Source: [Phialemoniopsis] sp. UDSM-2020 (Eukaryota; Ascomycota; Sordariomycetes; Thyridiales; Thyridiaceae). Taken from it: a DNA stretch of 64,000 bases. Each line of letters opens with the position of its first letter. Position 1 is the first letter of the stretch. The position numbers and the translations under genes are program-made. Below, one piece after another: positions 31,417 to 43,950 of this stretch. Below the pieces are notes generated by a model. The model was not told where the DNA came from, did no database searches, and saw only the letters and a program-made list of their open reading frames with translations. The DNA is taken from positions 2,099,501 to 2,163,500 of the forward strand of contig JAEILZ010000009.1 in the NCBI GenBank assembly GCA_018873225.1. Direction: 5' to 3'.

Positions 31417-33750
31417 ATGGCGGAGCAGCCCATGTCCAACAGGTCGCAGGTCAGGAGCAGCCAGCGCAACGTCCTGGCCTGCACCGAGTGCGTGCGCCGC
31501 AAGATCCGCTGCTCCAAGACCATCCCCTGCGCGACATGTGTGCGGCACAACAAGTCGGCCGCGTGCCGGCGGGAGCCAGTCGCCGTGGTGAGCAGGAGGT
31601 CGGCCGTGCGGCGGAGCTCGCGTGTGAGCTCGCAGGACGAGCCGAGCGGCATCACGCTGGAGGGCCCAGTTGTTTCACCTGGCGTCGGTGACTCTGGCAT
31701 TATCGATTCCATTCTCGAGATCCCCTGCCCAACTGCTCCTGTTGGTGTTGAGTACGGCCCGCCAGCACAGCTGCTTCCCCAGGCCGAAGCTACCGTTCCA
31801 GTGCTTCCAGATGTCAACACCAGCACTGTAACGTCACAGACCTTGGCATCGCCGGGCCAGACGTCGGACAGACGGATGACCAATGAAGCTGCCGCCGCTC
31901 TCCAGTTCCTCGCTCACGGGCGTCGTAGTGTGCTGAACCAGTTCGTCGGGCGCAACTCGTCTGCCCGGACACCTCCGAGCTTCTCGTTCAACAGCGGGAT
32001 ATCTGAGGCCCCGTGGGATATCTTCTTCTCTGTCGACACGGTTAGGATGTTGTTGGCTTTTCATCAAACTCGTATTTCGTGGATGCACTGCGCCGTTCAT
32101 CTGCCTACCTTCCGGCAGGAGTTTGAAGAGAACTTTTTGCGAGAAGACTGTGATATTTCTTGGATAGCGCTGTATTATGCCATTCTCTCGGTATGTTATC
32201 TCCTCCTTGGAGCTACTGTACAGAACCGCTAACAAAAGATTTATCAAGAGTACCCTGTATCACATTGATACGAGTCAGCTCAATTCTCTTCTGCAACTGA
32301 ATATCGGTAGATCGACCCAGACCGCAACTCGATTGGTCGAGATTCCAAGCTGACTTCGCCCACAGCAAACGTAGACATCGCCCGAGTCCTCTTCGACAAG
32401 AGCATAGAGACCTTGTTTCGCGGCAACTTCATGGCAGACCACAAGCTGACCTCTGTCCAAGCAATCTGTCTGCTGCTGCAAGTCGCACACAACTTTGACA
32501 AGTCCGACCTGATCTGCATCCTCATTTCGACGGCGATACGCATGTCGCAGTGTTTGAACCTTCACCGACTCGGCGCCGATACCGAGGCAACCATGAGCGA
32601 TCAGGACATCATCGACCGCGAGACTGAGAAGCGGGTCTGGTGGTTCCTGGTCAGGTACGACTGGTTCCAGATACCCTTCCAAAACACATGCCAGGTGCAT
32701 CCGGCTCAGTTCAACACGCCTATGCCCGGAGAGACGTATGAGGAGGCGGAACGCATGGTCAAGGGCGGTGCACTGGCTCTTCAGGGGCCGGAAGCGGTCA
32801 CGCCAAGTCGGTGGGCAAACTGTTTGAATCAAAGTAAGTGTTCGAAATGCAACAAATAGCCAAAAAGTAGTCACTGATTCCTCCGTTCGTAGTCTCGGTC
32901 CCAATTTGCAAACTGCAAGAGCGGATACAGAAAGTCGGCTTCCCATCAGATGACAAGGACAACATCCTCAAGATATACGACCACGTCGTCTGGGCCGACA
33001 GGGAGATGAAGAGCATGTACGCCTCCTGGCCGCGGTACATGCGCGAGGTGGACGAGTCCATATGCGAGTCCGCAGCTGGCGAATCCTTTCCGACGAGGCT
33101 CATGCCAGGGCTGGTCCTACTCTCTACTGCGCACAAGGTACGTCTAGCCAATTTCAGCAATGAACCCGATGGGGTCTGACTGGAGATGATAGGTCCTAGC
33201 CGTGCACCGGCACTTCCACCTCTCCTGCTTCCGCGACAGGCGCTTCGCCTTCACACAGCTGTCCTGCATCACCATCTCCCAGCAGGCCATCTCGGCGGCG
33301 CAGGCCTGGCCCGACACGCCCGAGGCCCGCATCGTGCGCCGGATGTGGACGACGCACACCTTTGTCATCAGCTGCTCCGTCGCGCTCGTCTTCGTCCTGC
33401 TCTTCAAGTCCGAGAACCTGCTCACGTTCGACCTGGCCAAGATCCGCCGCCTCGTCGAGTTTGCGCGCGACTTCATCAAGGAAGAAGAACACACGAGCTC
33501 CATCGCACGCCGGGGCGTGAGGCTGCTCGACGCGCTGATGGAGCTCGAGCGCCGGTCGGACGGGTCGGGCGACATCGAGGCCGAGATTGGGGACGTCGTG
33601 CGTGGCGTCGCGGCGACCGACGGCAGCTTTGTCGAGCTCAGCGCCACCAACGAGGCACAGGATTTTGTCTTCCCCTACGGTCAAGATCTATGGGCGAGCT
33701 TTTTGGGATATACTGCCACGGGTGACTTTCTGGACATGGATCACTCCTAG
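31417..33750 (+). CDS. Zn(II)2Cys6 transcription factor
   Basis: Predicted nuclear regulator of the adjacent glycoside genes. Residues 22-50 form the binuclear zinc cluster C-x2-C-x6-C-x5-C-x2-C-x8-C (CTECVRRKIRC...). A fungal-specific transcription factor domain begins near residue 200 (WMHCAVHLPTFRQEFEENF) and includes LTSVQAICLLLQVAHNF, ISTAIRMSQCLNLHRLG and EKRVWWFLVRYDWF. Exons: 31417-32190, then a short exon ending at 32306, then 32366-32833, 32893-33137 and 33193-33750. The short exon starts either at 32249 (58-bp intron, CTAAC branch site, AAG acceptor) or at 32279 (CAG acceptor); both stay in frame, giving about 700 or 690 aa. The Met chosen directly precedes the zinc cluster. Confidence 0.88.
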
Positions 33751-33866
33751 AGCATTTATTGTTTTGTTCGCTGATACCCCTGAATCTAATCTATCGTCAT
33801 TGACGCCGTATGTTTGTATTCTATCACGCGCTGCTGGGGTTGTCGTAACGTCATATCTCATCGAAC

Positions 33867-34854
33867 TTAACCCTGGTTGAAGTTCATGCTGTAACCGCCA
33901 GTCTTCTCATCCTTGGTCATCTGGAAGTTGTCCGTGCTAAGGCCAAAGGGCTTGAGAATGCCATTACCAAGCTAGAGGAGAACACTGTCAGTGACCACGC
34001 ACACAAGACTCATTCCAAGGTGACACAGAAACTTACATCCTTAAGCTTCCCCCACATCTCGCCCATCTCCTTCTCCTGCGCAGTCTTGGTCCGCGGCGGA
34101 AGCGTCTTAAGCTGCGTCTGCACGACCTTCTTGTCCGCGGGACTCAAATTCGTCATCTTGGCCAGCGCCTTGTAGTCGTCCTCGGCGCCCGCCAGGTTCG
34201 ACCAGCCGCCCTGCTCGCTACGCGCGCGGGCCCGGCGCATCAGCGCCTTGGCGCGGATCCGCAGGATGTCCTCCCCGCGCTTCCGCCGCGCGGCCTCGGC
34301 CTCGTCCTCGCCCGGCGGGGGAGCGGGCGCGGCGTTGGTAGCGCCCTCGCTGATGATCTCCTCCTCGACGTCTTCCTCTTCTTCCCTCTTGCGCTCGGCG
34401 GCCTCCGTCTCCTCCCCTGCCAGGGCGGTCTCGAGCTTGTCGAGGCGGTCGAGCGCGTCGGTGGCGCTCTTGATGGCGTCCTTCCACTCCTCGAGCTTGA
34501 GGTTGCACGCGGCGATGTTGGACTTGAGCACGGCGACCTCGTAGTCGAGGTAGTTTGGGCAGGCGGCGACGGCCTCGTCGTACTTGGTCAGGGCGGCGTC
34601 GTACTTGGCCGAGGTGAAGAGGGTGTTGGCTTCGGTCTTGCGGGTGTTTGACTCGTTGAGGAGCTCCTGTGGTCCAAGGTCAGTCAAGTTAGTCATGTTC
34701 ACAGGTCTCCGATGCAGATCGGAGATGGGCAGAGCTCTCGACTTACAGCTTCCTCCTCCGGGGAGAACTTGACCACCTCGGGCTCTTCCTTTTCAGGCTC
34801 TGGTTTCTTGGCAGCACCCTTTACGGGCGCGGCGGGAGCTTCTTTGGAGCTCAT
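33867..34854 (-). CDS. TPR protein, TTC1-like
   Basis: Predicted TPR co-chaperone or adaptor; animal TTC1 binds Hsp70/Hsp90-type partners and G-alpha proteins. Exons 34854-34747, 34666-34037 and 33971-33867 give 280 aa. The N-terminus is Ala/Lys/Glu-rich. TPR-like repeats begin near residue 40 ([28 protein letters not shown]) and continue through [27 protein letters not shown]. They are interrupted by a long acidic, Glu-rich insert and resume at [18 protein letters not shown]. The last exon encodes [17 protein letters not shown], a tail diagnostic of TTC1 proteins. It is divergent from a HAD phosphatase gene. Confidence 0.87.
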
Positions 34855-35215
34855 CTTGTTGACAGATGGTTGTCTAGACAGTCTCGGGAAGGTCTCTCGT
34901 GGTTGTGTCGTGCTGTATTGACTTTGATGTTGACCCCTGTAGATCCCAAGGATGACGTCGTGTGGTGCTCCCCAAAATTTGGTACGCGTCGAAAGACACG
35001 AGCATTTTAAAGAGCAGAATTTATGGGCGGAACCCCTGAAAGCCCCACCAAACATGCTTATCGCTATCGCTGTGCGCAACACCATTGTACCCCGCCGCCA
35101 TCCACTGACTGTATTGCCTAAAGTGTGTCACCATTGAAGCATCAAGCCCATTGATAACACGGCAAGAGAGTCGCAATATAGATCGCACCCGTCTCACTGC
35201 ATAGAGTATCCCACC

Positions 35216-36245
35216 ATGGCACCACGCACAGAGTAAGCAACCCTCCCTACCCCAATCATACCCTCCCGGCCGACGCAATCCCCCATATCATCACCCCGAG
35301 CTAACCAACCATGGCAACACCAGCTTCCCCCCAGTCCGGGCCTGCCTCTTCGACATGGACGGCCTCCTCCTCGACACAGAGGACCTCTACACCCTGTGCG
35401 TAAACACCATCCTCGAGCAGCACGGCCGCCCTTCCCTCCCCTGGTCCCTGAAAGCCCGCCTCCAGGGCCGCCCCTTCAAGCAGTCCAGCGAGCTCTTCCA
35501 GGAGTGGGCCCAGCTGCCCATCTCGACGGACCAGTACGCCCAGGACATCGCCGTCCAGCAGCGCAAGCACTTCCCCAACGCGAAGGCCCTGCCGGGCGTC
35601 GAGAAGCTCCTGGGCGACCTCGGCCGGACGCGCTACTGGGACCTGCACCAGCAGCAAACTGAGCAAGACAAGAAGCCCAAGAGGAGGGTGCACATCGCCC
35701 TGGCCACGAGCTCGCACGAGATGACCTTCCGCCTCAAGACGGCGCACCTGCCGGACCTCTTCTCCGTGTTCCCCACGCCCCGGCGCGTCCTCGGCGACGA
35801 CGCGCGCATCCCGCCCGGGCGCGGCAAGCCCCTGCCCGACATATGGCGCCTCGCGCTCTCGACCATCAACTCGTCGCTGCCGGCCGACGAAGAGCCCATC
35901 CGGCCCGAGGAGTGCCTCGTCTTCGAGGACAGCGTGCCGGGCGTCGAGTCCGGCCGGCGCGCGGGCATGCGCGTCGTGTGGGTGCCGCACCCGATGCTGG
36001 GAAAGGAGTACGCGGGCCGCGAGGGGGAGGTGCTGGCGGGCCGGACGGGCGAGGCGGGCCAGGTCGATTTGCACGAGCTCGGCGAGGTGGGCGACGGGTG
36101 GGCGGAGCAGCTTCCCAGTCTCGAGGGTTTCCCCTACGAGAGGTACGGCATCGTGGTGCCGCCGGCCGAGGTCGAGGACGAGGATTGCATGAAGGTGGCT
36201 GCTGCGGATAAGGAGGTGGAGATTGCGGCTGCTGTCAAGGCTTGA
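35216..36245 (+). CDS. HAD-family phosphatase
   Basis: Predicted phosphatase of the haloacid dehalogenase superfamily, closest by motif to the HDHD1/GS1 group (pseudouridine-5'-phosphatase and sugar-phosphatase types). Exons 35216-35232 and 35324-36245 give 312 aa. The tiny first exon supplies MAPRT and two bases of the next Asp codon. Motif I is FDMDGLLLDTE (nucleophile D16, D18), motif II is ALATSS, and motif IV is ECLVFEDSVPGVESGRRAGMRVVWVP. The protein is longer than the ~230-aa norm because of an insert before motif II and an acidic C-terminal tail. The substrate is not determined. Confidence 0.87.
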
Positions 36246-36758
36246 AGGGTGCTCAGCAATTGAGATAGAATAAACGCGAGAAGGGCGAAACCTCATATTG
36301 GATAAATCACTCGAAGTGGTTGAGACGCAGATTCATAGACGGCGGGATACCTACTAGAATAGAGGTCACCATAGAGTGGTCTAGAGAAAGAATTGCAGAA
36401 GGCAGCACTGGATAGATCAAAACGAAGAAATTGGAGCATGATCGCATCTATTCATCACTTCTAGAACTCGTGTGCTGTTCTCCCACAGTTCCAAAAATAG
36501 CTGTGAAATGCTCAACGAAATGGCTTTCCGCTTTGGCAAATGCAATGGCCCCCAAGCCCAAAACCCGTGTCTATCCAGAAAACTGAACGCTCCCATGTAT
36601 ATGCTCCGACCCATTCCGTGCTTGATAATGACACAGACCCAAGACCTGTAATTCTTTCCCTCCTGATCCGGTTGTCTTCAGGCATTTTCAATTTCCATAG
36701 GAATCTTGCTTGGCCTCCGTCTCGTCCCCAACGTCTTCATCCAACCCTTCCACCAATT
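36246..36758. other. Convergent intergenic region
   Basis: About 510 bp between the 3' ends of the HAD phosphatase and the ARCA-like regulator; nothing seen. Confidence 0.5.
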
Positions 36759-39750
36759 TCACCCAGCAGACCAAAACCCCTGATACTGACTCGTCTGGCT
36801 CGTCCGGTTCGGCGGCTCGTACCAGTTCTGGTACGGGTGGTTCGGCAGGCTAAAGTCGGCCTGCTGCAGCAGCGGGTGCACCGGCCTGCGCTGCGGCGCC
36901 GGCGTCGCGACCGGCACCGAGGCCGCCGACGTGACCTGCGGCGGCGGCTGCTGTTGCTGTTGCTGCGGCAGCGAGTGCGCAGGCGGTAGCGACGGCATCT
37001 GCTGCTGCTGTTGAGGCGGCATCGTCTTCAGCGGCAGCGGCGTCTGGTGCGCCGGCTGATGGTGGTGCTGGCCCAGCGGCGTGCCGATGCTCAAGTGCGG
37101 CGGCAGGCCCGGCATGACGCCGTTCATCTGCGCACCTCGCCCAACCTGCATCGGCCCGGGGCCCGGCGCGGCGGGCGGAGCCGGCGTCGCACCGCCGCCC
37201 GCGGGCTTCTCCCTGCGCCAGGCGCGGTACAGCTCCTCGTGGACCTTGCCGAGGCGCCAGCCCGTCTCGGCGTTAATCTTGTCCAGAATGGCGAGGACCT
37301 CGTCCTGCTCGCGCCTCTCGCGCAGGACGCAGCCCGAGATGGCGAGGCTGCGGATCGCGACGCTCGCGACGCCGCGGTCCTTGGTGTGCGCCACGATGCC
37401 GCAGACCTGGTGCGCGTGGTGGAGCTGCTGCATGGCGTTCTCCGGGTGGTCGGCGGGCTGGATGGGGTTGATCTGCGCGAGCAGGCACATGGCCGAGTGG
37501 TAGTAGAGGCGGCCGATGATGGCAGCGCGTTTGATGAGCCTGAGGACACGGGTTAGCTTGGAAAGCAGGGGTGAGGGACAGTGAAGTATACCAGATGTTG
37601 GGAAAGGCAGACTTGGCCCCTGGCTGCGCCTTCATGTACCCAAACGGCCTCATCGGTCGCGGACAGTGGTTGTTCCAAAGATCACATAGACGCTTCAGAT
37701 AACTCCACTCGGCAAACCTGTTCTGCTTCCGGACCTCCTCGTCGTGTGGCGATGGCTCCTGGAACTTGGGCACGCCAGCCCGAAAGTTGGCGATCCTAGC
37801 AACAATGTAAAAAATGCGGTGTACCCAAATCTCTTCCTCGCCGTTTCCGATGCCGTTCCCGCTCGTGTCAGACTCGCTCTTCGTGTCCATGTTCCCGTTC
37901 TCAAGTTGCTGTATGAAGTCTAAATCCAGATCCCACTGGTCAGGGTCCCACGCCGTTTGCCAGTTGAAGGACAGGCAGCTCAGCACCTCCATGCCAATAT
38001 TCAGCCAGAAGCACGCTGCCCCGATACCTGTACTCTTTGCGTTCCACCCGCATTCACGAATCAGAGCCCGTGCGCCTGCGATGTGGCTCATCCTTGCGCT
38101 CGGCTTCTCGCTCATGATCTCGTAGACATTAAGCACCACCGCGGTCGTCGCACACTCGGCCATATTCCGGTCGGGATTCTGCAAGCTTCGCAACAACTGT
38201 GTCGTCGCAGTGTCGTAGTAGAATAGTGCCTTATCGTCCTTGTACTGTTGGTTGACCAGTGTCAAGTGCTTGACGCCGCAAGCCAAGAAAGCGTTGAGGA
38301 GCATGGGCGACTTGAGCGCGAGATAGGGTATCACCCTGCTAAAGTGCTTGTTATTATCCAGCGAGTCCATCCACACGCCCACCTCCTCCACAAACACCTG
38401 CATGTAGAGGATCTCCTCGGGCGTGCTCAGGTACTCCTTGTCCCCCGGCGCATGATCCGACTGTGGTGTCATAACCCCGTCTGGCGGGTTCGATTGCGTC
38501 GGACCTGTTCCCGTTCGAAAAGATGCGTTAGATGCCGGGCCGAGACTCTGCGGTACCATCGACGACGCAACGCTGGAAACGTCACTACCCTTGTAGCCAT
38601 GTGTCCGGGGAGCGTTGTCGCCCTTCAAGCTGTACTGGTCATCAAGCGCTGCCAGAGTAAAATTCCCACCGCCAGCACCCGCTCCTCCGAGACTGGTCTG
38701 CGCCTGCCCGGGGGAGATGCCCATGAAAGACATCTCGCTACTCCTTCGAGAGTTAAGGTGCATCTGGTCATCGAATCCTGGGTCGACTTGCAAGGTTCTG
38801 ATCCCCGGGAAGTACGGCATCTGCGTTTGGCTGTTGCTATCGATCGCCGCCAGTGGCATGAGAGCTTCCGTGACATTAGGGCGCTGCTGCTGCGCCGCCG
38901 CGGGTCTATCGATGTTTTCAGATGCAGCAGCCTGCTGGTCAAACGGCGCGTATCGACTTAGTCCGCCCCGATACTCTGATGCAATCGACCTCGACTCATC
39001 CTCGAATCTCACTATGAGCCTGTGTTAGTAAAGTAGCGCACGACTCACTCGGAGGCCCTTGCACCGGTAGATAAGTAACAAAGGAGACTCTGATGAAGAG
39101 ATACGTACCTGCCCACTCGACGGTTGGCGGCATATAGGGCGGCGACTTGACCTGCACGTCAATAAAGTTTAACCTGACGCCCCTCTTGCACTCACGACTG
39201 CTCTTGCGACAGTTCATGCAGTCCGGCAGTCCCTCGTCGCACTTGAGATGCCGTTCGCGGCACGTCAGACACCCGGTCCGCACTCGTTTCGACTTGGTCG
39301 CGGGTGCTGCCCCCGTTGCGGTCCCTCCCTTCGTCTTCTCCGGCGTCGGTGGTGGCGGCTCCATCACGGCCTCGGTGACGATAGCGGCTTCCGGTGCTGG
39401 CGGCGCATTGAATTGCAATTGCTGACCGTTGGGCTGACCCCTGCCGACGGGCCTGCTCACCGAGAGCCTTTGCCGCTTGGCCGGCGGGATCTCGAAGGCT
39501 TCCTGCGCCGGCCGATATCCTCCCCCTCCGACGGTCGCGTACGCCGCCGGAGCCTCCACTGGGTAGCCCTGATAAGCATGGTGCTGGGGCGCACCGGCGG
39601 GGTGAGGCTGGTGGGGATGCTGGTGGCCGGCTGGCATCGCACCGGGACCGTAGCCCGGCACGACGACGCCGGCAGAGTGCCCGTACGTCGCCAGGGCGAC
39701 AATGTGAGCGGCCGTCGGGACGCCGTTGTGATCTGCGTTACGGTCGGCCA
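36759..39750 (-). CDS. Zn(II)2Cys6 transcription factor, ARCA-like
   Basis: Large nuclear regulator. Exons 39750-39109, 39011-37592 and 37539-36759, giving about 947 aa if the start is as proposed. The N-terminal ~150 residues are His/Pro/Gly-rich. The zinc cluster (about residues 161-188, [20 protein letters not shown]) is preceded by KSKRVR and followed by [12 protein letters not shown], a combination seen in ARCA-like fungal C6 proteins. The fungal regulatory domain spans about residues 400-750. The C-terminus is Gln/Pro-rich, probably an activation region. No ATG opens exon 1 cleanly: the frame runs back to a CAG acceptor at 39751 followed by TGGCC, so the start ATG is probably split A/TG by an intron in the leader. 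The first unsplit in-frame Met is near 39637. Confidence 0.82.
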
Positions 39751-42700
39751 CTGGTGTCAATCAGATGATACGGATGCGATGCCTTTGCGGTCTAGTGACC
39801 GTCCGTCTCGGTTACGGCTCAGCCAGCAGTGTGGCACGCCCTGCAAGTCTTGGTCTCTCCGTCTCACGAGGCGGGATGTATCATGGAGAAAGGGAAAGAT
39901 CAGACGAAGCTTGGAATGAGAAGCAATGTGAAGAGAACTGTATGGTGGTCAGAACTAGAACCACCGCGGGGTAAGCATCCGTCGCGCGGAGGAGAGTGAT
40001 GAGCAAGAAGGGTAGAATAGGTGAACAAGGTGTATGACTGCGGGTGGAGAACGAGGGTGTGCGGACTCTGTTCAGAGAGATCGATCGACAGCTCTTGCAT
40101 GCAGCTGGGGTAACAATGCCTCGAACTAGCCTTGACGAATTGTGTGAGAGCTAGCAGGGGGGCTCGGATGCTGCAGCTTTCCGTCCTGGAACCGTACTGA
40201 TCCAAAGGCTACTGGTCGATCTGGGTACGCCACCAGACGAGGTGGGCGATGAGGATTGAGATGTTTCTCTCTGGCTGCGTTGTGGGTGACACTCAGTCTC
40301 GTCGTCGCGTGGCGTTTCTCGGGTCTGTTCGTCCGTCAAATTACTAACGAGACAGCTGAAAGGCGGCGACTGGGCTGAGAGCTCGATGCGACTGGCTCTT
40401 ATCAGCGAGGCGTTCGTGTAAATGGCTGTGGCCAGAAACCCCGGTCTCACATGCAGGGACCAAATTAATCTCGCGAATAAAGCTTTTTGCAGTTGTTGGT
40501 GTCGCAATCAATCAAGAGATGACAGAAAGGACATTTCTCTCCAGAGCTCTGGGACACAGGCAGCAGGGGTGGTGTCGCCTTTTCTTGCAAATCCAGAGAC
40601 ACACGAGCTAAAATTGGGTTGGGTGGGTGTCGAGCAGAGCACGGAATGGCACAGGAAGAGCCGAGTTGCTGCAAGATTCAAATCGATTTGGATTTTGGGG
40701 AGATGACAAGTGACAAGGATTAATTTGCTGGTGGATGTGGTGGATGTGGTGGATGTGGTGGATGTGGTGGATGTGGTGGATGGAGGTGGAGATTTGAGAT
40801 GGAGGATGGGTTTGAACAATGCTGGGCTCGGATATCAATCCCAAAGCTCGGGAGCAGCCAGCCCTGGGGCGCCGAGTCCAGTGCCAATCTTGAGTGCGTA
40901 TTGCGTACATTACAGCGCCTGCAGCACCTTGTTTGGGAAGGTCCCCACTGGCTACGTAGGTGCTCTGCGCTAAACTACAGCGGCCCCACACCCCTGGACC
41001 GGGGGACCAGACCCCCTTCAACCAGCACTGAGCTTGGCATGCTCGAGCTGTAAAAGGGCTGTTTCCTACACCCAATGGGAGTCTCACTTGACCACTTGCT
41101 CTCTTTAGCTTCGTCCACCTGCAGGTGATGAGGAGGCGATGACGATGGTGATCATGAACAAGCGACAAAGGAGGGGCAAGAGCCTCATACCAGGATCATC
41201 TAATCGAGGTGCACGCGTTGCAAGTAACTGGAAGCACTCCTGGTTCGTACTTTATGTTTAGCAGAGGACGCCGGCTGAACAATGGTACAAGCTGTCCACT
41301 CTCGAAACAAGGGCTACTTGCTCCAAAGCAGTGCGACACTTGTCTCTGGCTTGCCTGACTGTGATTTGTCCGTATGCGCCGCCCAGACACGGAGCTCGGG
41401 CAGAAAGCAAACGTCTCTGGGGATAAGCATCGTGAGCTGTGTGTGGCCAACCAGCTGCTACGAATAATCGAAAACAATGCATGCCTAAAAACAGCATTGC
41501 TTTGTTTCCCTCGGTCGGTTTGGGGACCTCGAAATTCTAATCTTGTTAGCCTCTCGACGGCCTGGAAAACCGGTCCTCAACGGTAACGGTTAGCGGGTTA
41601 GCGGGGAGGCATATTAGTGGGGTGGACCCCCTGAGCTGCAGCGGAGGCGAGGTGGAAGAGTGGCTTTCCGCCCCGTCTCGAGTCGTCCTGGAGAGGCTTG
41701 CTGTCAGAGATATGCTTCGGCTCGTCACTGTTCCCACCATCATCCGAGGCAGGAGACTTCCGTTGTTCATCGAGGAAGCGGAGTCTAGTTGGGATGCGGA
41801 AGGTGTGCTAGCCAAAAGTCCCATTCTCCCACATTAGCTCCCCCTGTGCCTGCACATGGACATTCCAAAGAGACATATGCATCATGGGCTTGGCCGATTC
41901 TTAGGACCAGACTCGTCGCTGGTTCGCAACGGTCTGAGTGACAGCTCAAGCTCGAGCTGCGACGCCAGTTGTACAGGCGACCCAGAAATACCCGGGTGGA
42001 TCGAATGGCAGACGACGACGCGCGCGCGCGCCGCCTGCATGCTCTCTATTCATATCGCCCGAGAGATCATCCGTTGTGTTTGAGATGCTTCTCGTAGCCT
42101 TCTTCCAGCGATCGCCGAGCTTCCAGAGCCGTGATCGAAACATCGTACCGGCTTTGCCGTCTGGGCGTACCGTCATCCGGCGCGGTTTGATCGTCATGCC
42201 TCGTGGTTCTCGGGCATTCTCTGGAGCTCCGATCGACTCCCGAACACCTTGTTTACAACCTTACCTTGCCCGTGTATTTCTAATATTGTCAAAAGCAATG
42301 ACGAGATATCTATTTGGCATCCACTGCCAGCGCTAATCTGCCTACCGTGACACTAGGCTGTGGGAGAAATGTAGCGCTGAAGCTGCGGTCATAACGGCGA
42401 CCATCACGACGAAAGCATGCGACCCCGGTCAGTTGCCTGCCCTGTTCAATCTCTCCGCGTGTCACTGGGCACCGAGCGTAACAGGGTCTTTTGAAGTCAG
42501 CACTGAGGTGACGAGAAGGTTTAGCACTTGCGGATCCTCGAGCGAGGAGAAACCAATCTCTTGGCGTTTCGTCAGGGCCAGCCCTGCAGATCAGCTCCCC
42601 CTCCCCCTGGCTCGGAGGCTGAACGTCCCGAAGAGACAGCCTCTGGAATGGCTGGGTGCAAGGTTATCTCCTAAATCCAGCCGGGCTATTTCCCAACTCG

Positions 42701-43950
42701 GGTAGGTATGACTGAAGGGTAGGTTACGTCGATTTTGCTTCTTGTGTGAAGCGATTCCGTCCCTGTGTGCGCTGAAGGACAAAAGAGGACGAGATTATGC
42801 ACCAACGCGAGACCCTGGGCGCTTCTGTTGTTAACCTTGTACAACGCAGCGATTTCAGAGATGTAAAACACGCAGGCTGTCTGGATGGACTGGCCGAGCC
42901 GTCCAATGAAGACGGCCTGCCACGACTTGTGGCAGGTCACACGAATTCCGTGATGAGAACCCTGTCTCCCAAGAAGCAAACATGACAAATGATGGCAGGT
43001 TTGGCGCCCGTGCTGCAAGCTAGGGCTATCGTGTATCTCGCTGGACTGGATTGGCAGAACTGAATCTCATCTCGCTCGCAGGGGGGCGGATGATCCGCGC
43101 GCTGGCCTCTCGGGTGGCGTGCCTTAGCATCGAGACAGATTGACGAGGCGCCCGCTAGCTGCAGCGCCTTCGGTTCCCATGACTTGTTCGCGGTAAGCGC
43201 TGACGTACCAGGGAATGTCGGGGTAGCACCGCTTTCCTCTGATCGGTCAGAAGGGGGCGTTCTGCCTGGGACCAAAAAGGGTCGGGCGGGCGTAAAGTAT
43301 TCATGGCAGCGATGCGTGTCTCGGGCTGCGGAATCTCACAGGATTCGTGCTTGGGCCAAAAGGCCTGATAAGAGGTAGGACAAGCGCACGTTTATTGATA
43401 TGAGTTTCCTCACCGCATCGTTGAAAATGCAGCAGGTGTCCGAGACACTGCCAAAATCGAAAGAGATTATCCTGCGCGCGCGGCTTGTTCGTGCATGGCT
43501 GCAGCCACGCGCATCGAGGATCTAGAGGCGCCCTGGTTGTGTGGATTCTAGCAAGATTCGAGCATGTTACAGGGGAAAAGAGCGCATGCGCATAGCTTGA
43601 CCATTCGCAAAATTCTCTGAAGAAAAGATGCGCAAGTATTGAAGCTCATTGTTTGAACCCTCCCACGATGCTGTAGTCGTGACCCGAGATCGTTGCGGCT
43701 CTGGAGATGGAGCACCAATCGAGCAGGATGCGGGCACCCAGCTCCACCAAACCAGTAGCTAAATCTAACGACTACAGATCAGCAGCGCTACGTATTTTCT
43801 AGGTTAGAAGGGATCTCCGTCGCATACAGCCAAACGCACCAGGCTGCACTCTAGCAATCGCGAAATCCTCGGCGTGGTTCTTTCGCATGCTGCAGCGTGC
43901 TCAAAGCGGCCAGCAAAAGGTCGCACACGCATACACACTCTAGGTCGGTC
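39751..43950. other. 4.2 kb gap, probable long leader and promoter of the ARCA-like gene
   Basis: No protein gene is supported on either strand; open frames here are short and without domains. The first kilobase is likely the 5' leader of the ARCA-like regulator. A 9-bp minisatellite lies at 40730-40783. GC-rich and AT-rich patches alternate further right, with nothing I can name. Confidence 0.45.
40730..40783. repeat. 9-bp minisatellite GGTGGATGT, about six copies
   Basis: Five perfect tandem copies of GGTGGATGT followed by one imperfect copy (GGTGGATGG). It is located about 1 kb upstream of the ARCA-like start. Copy number is likely variable between strains. Confidence 0.85.

Noticed and set aside
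35301..36296. 331-residue open frame antisense to the HAD phosphatase
   Set aside because: Shadow of the phosphatase exon; no family features.
41622..41837. 71-residue plus-strand open frame
   Set aside because: Short, no domain, no splice structure around it; nothing separates it from chance.
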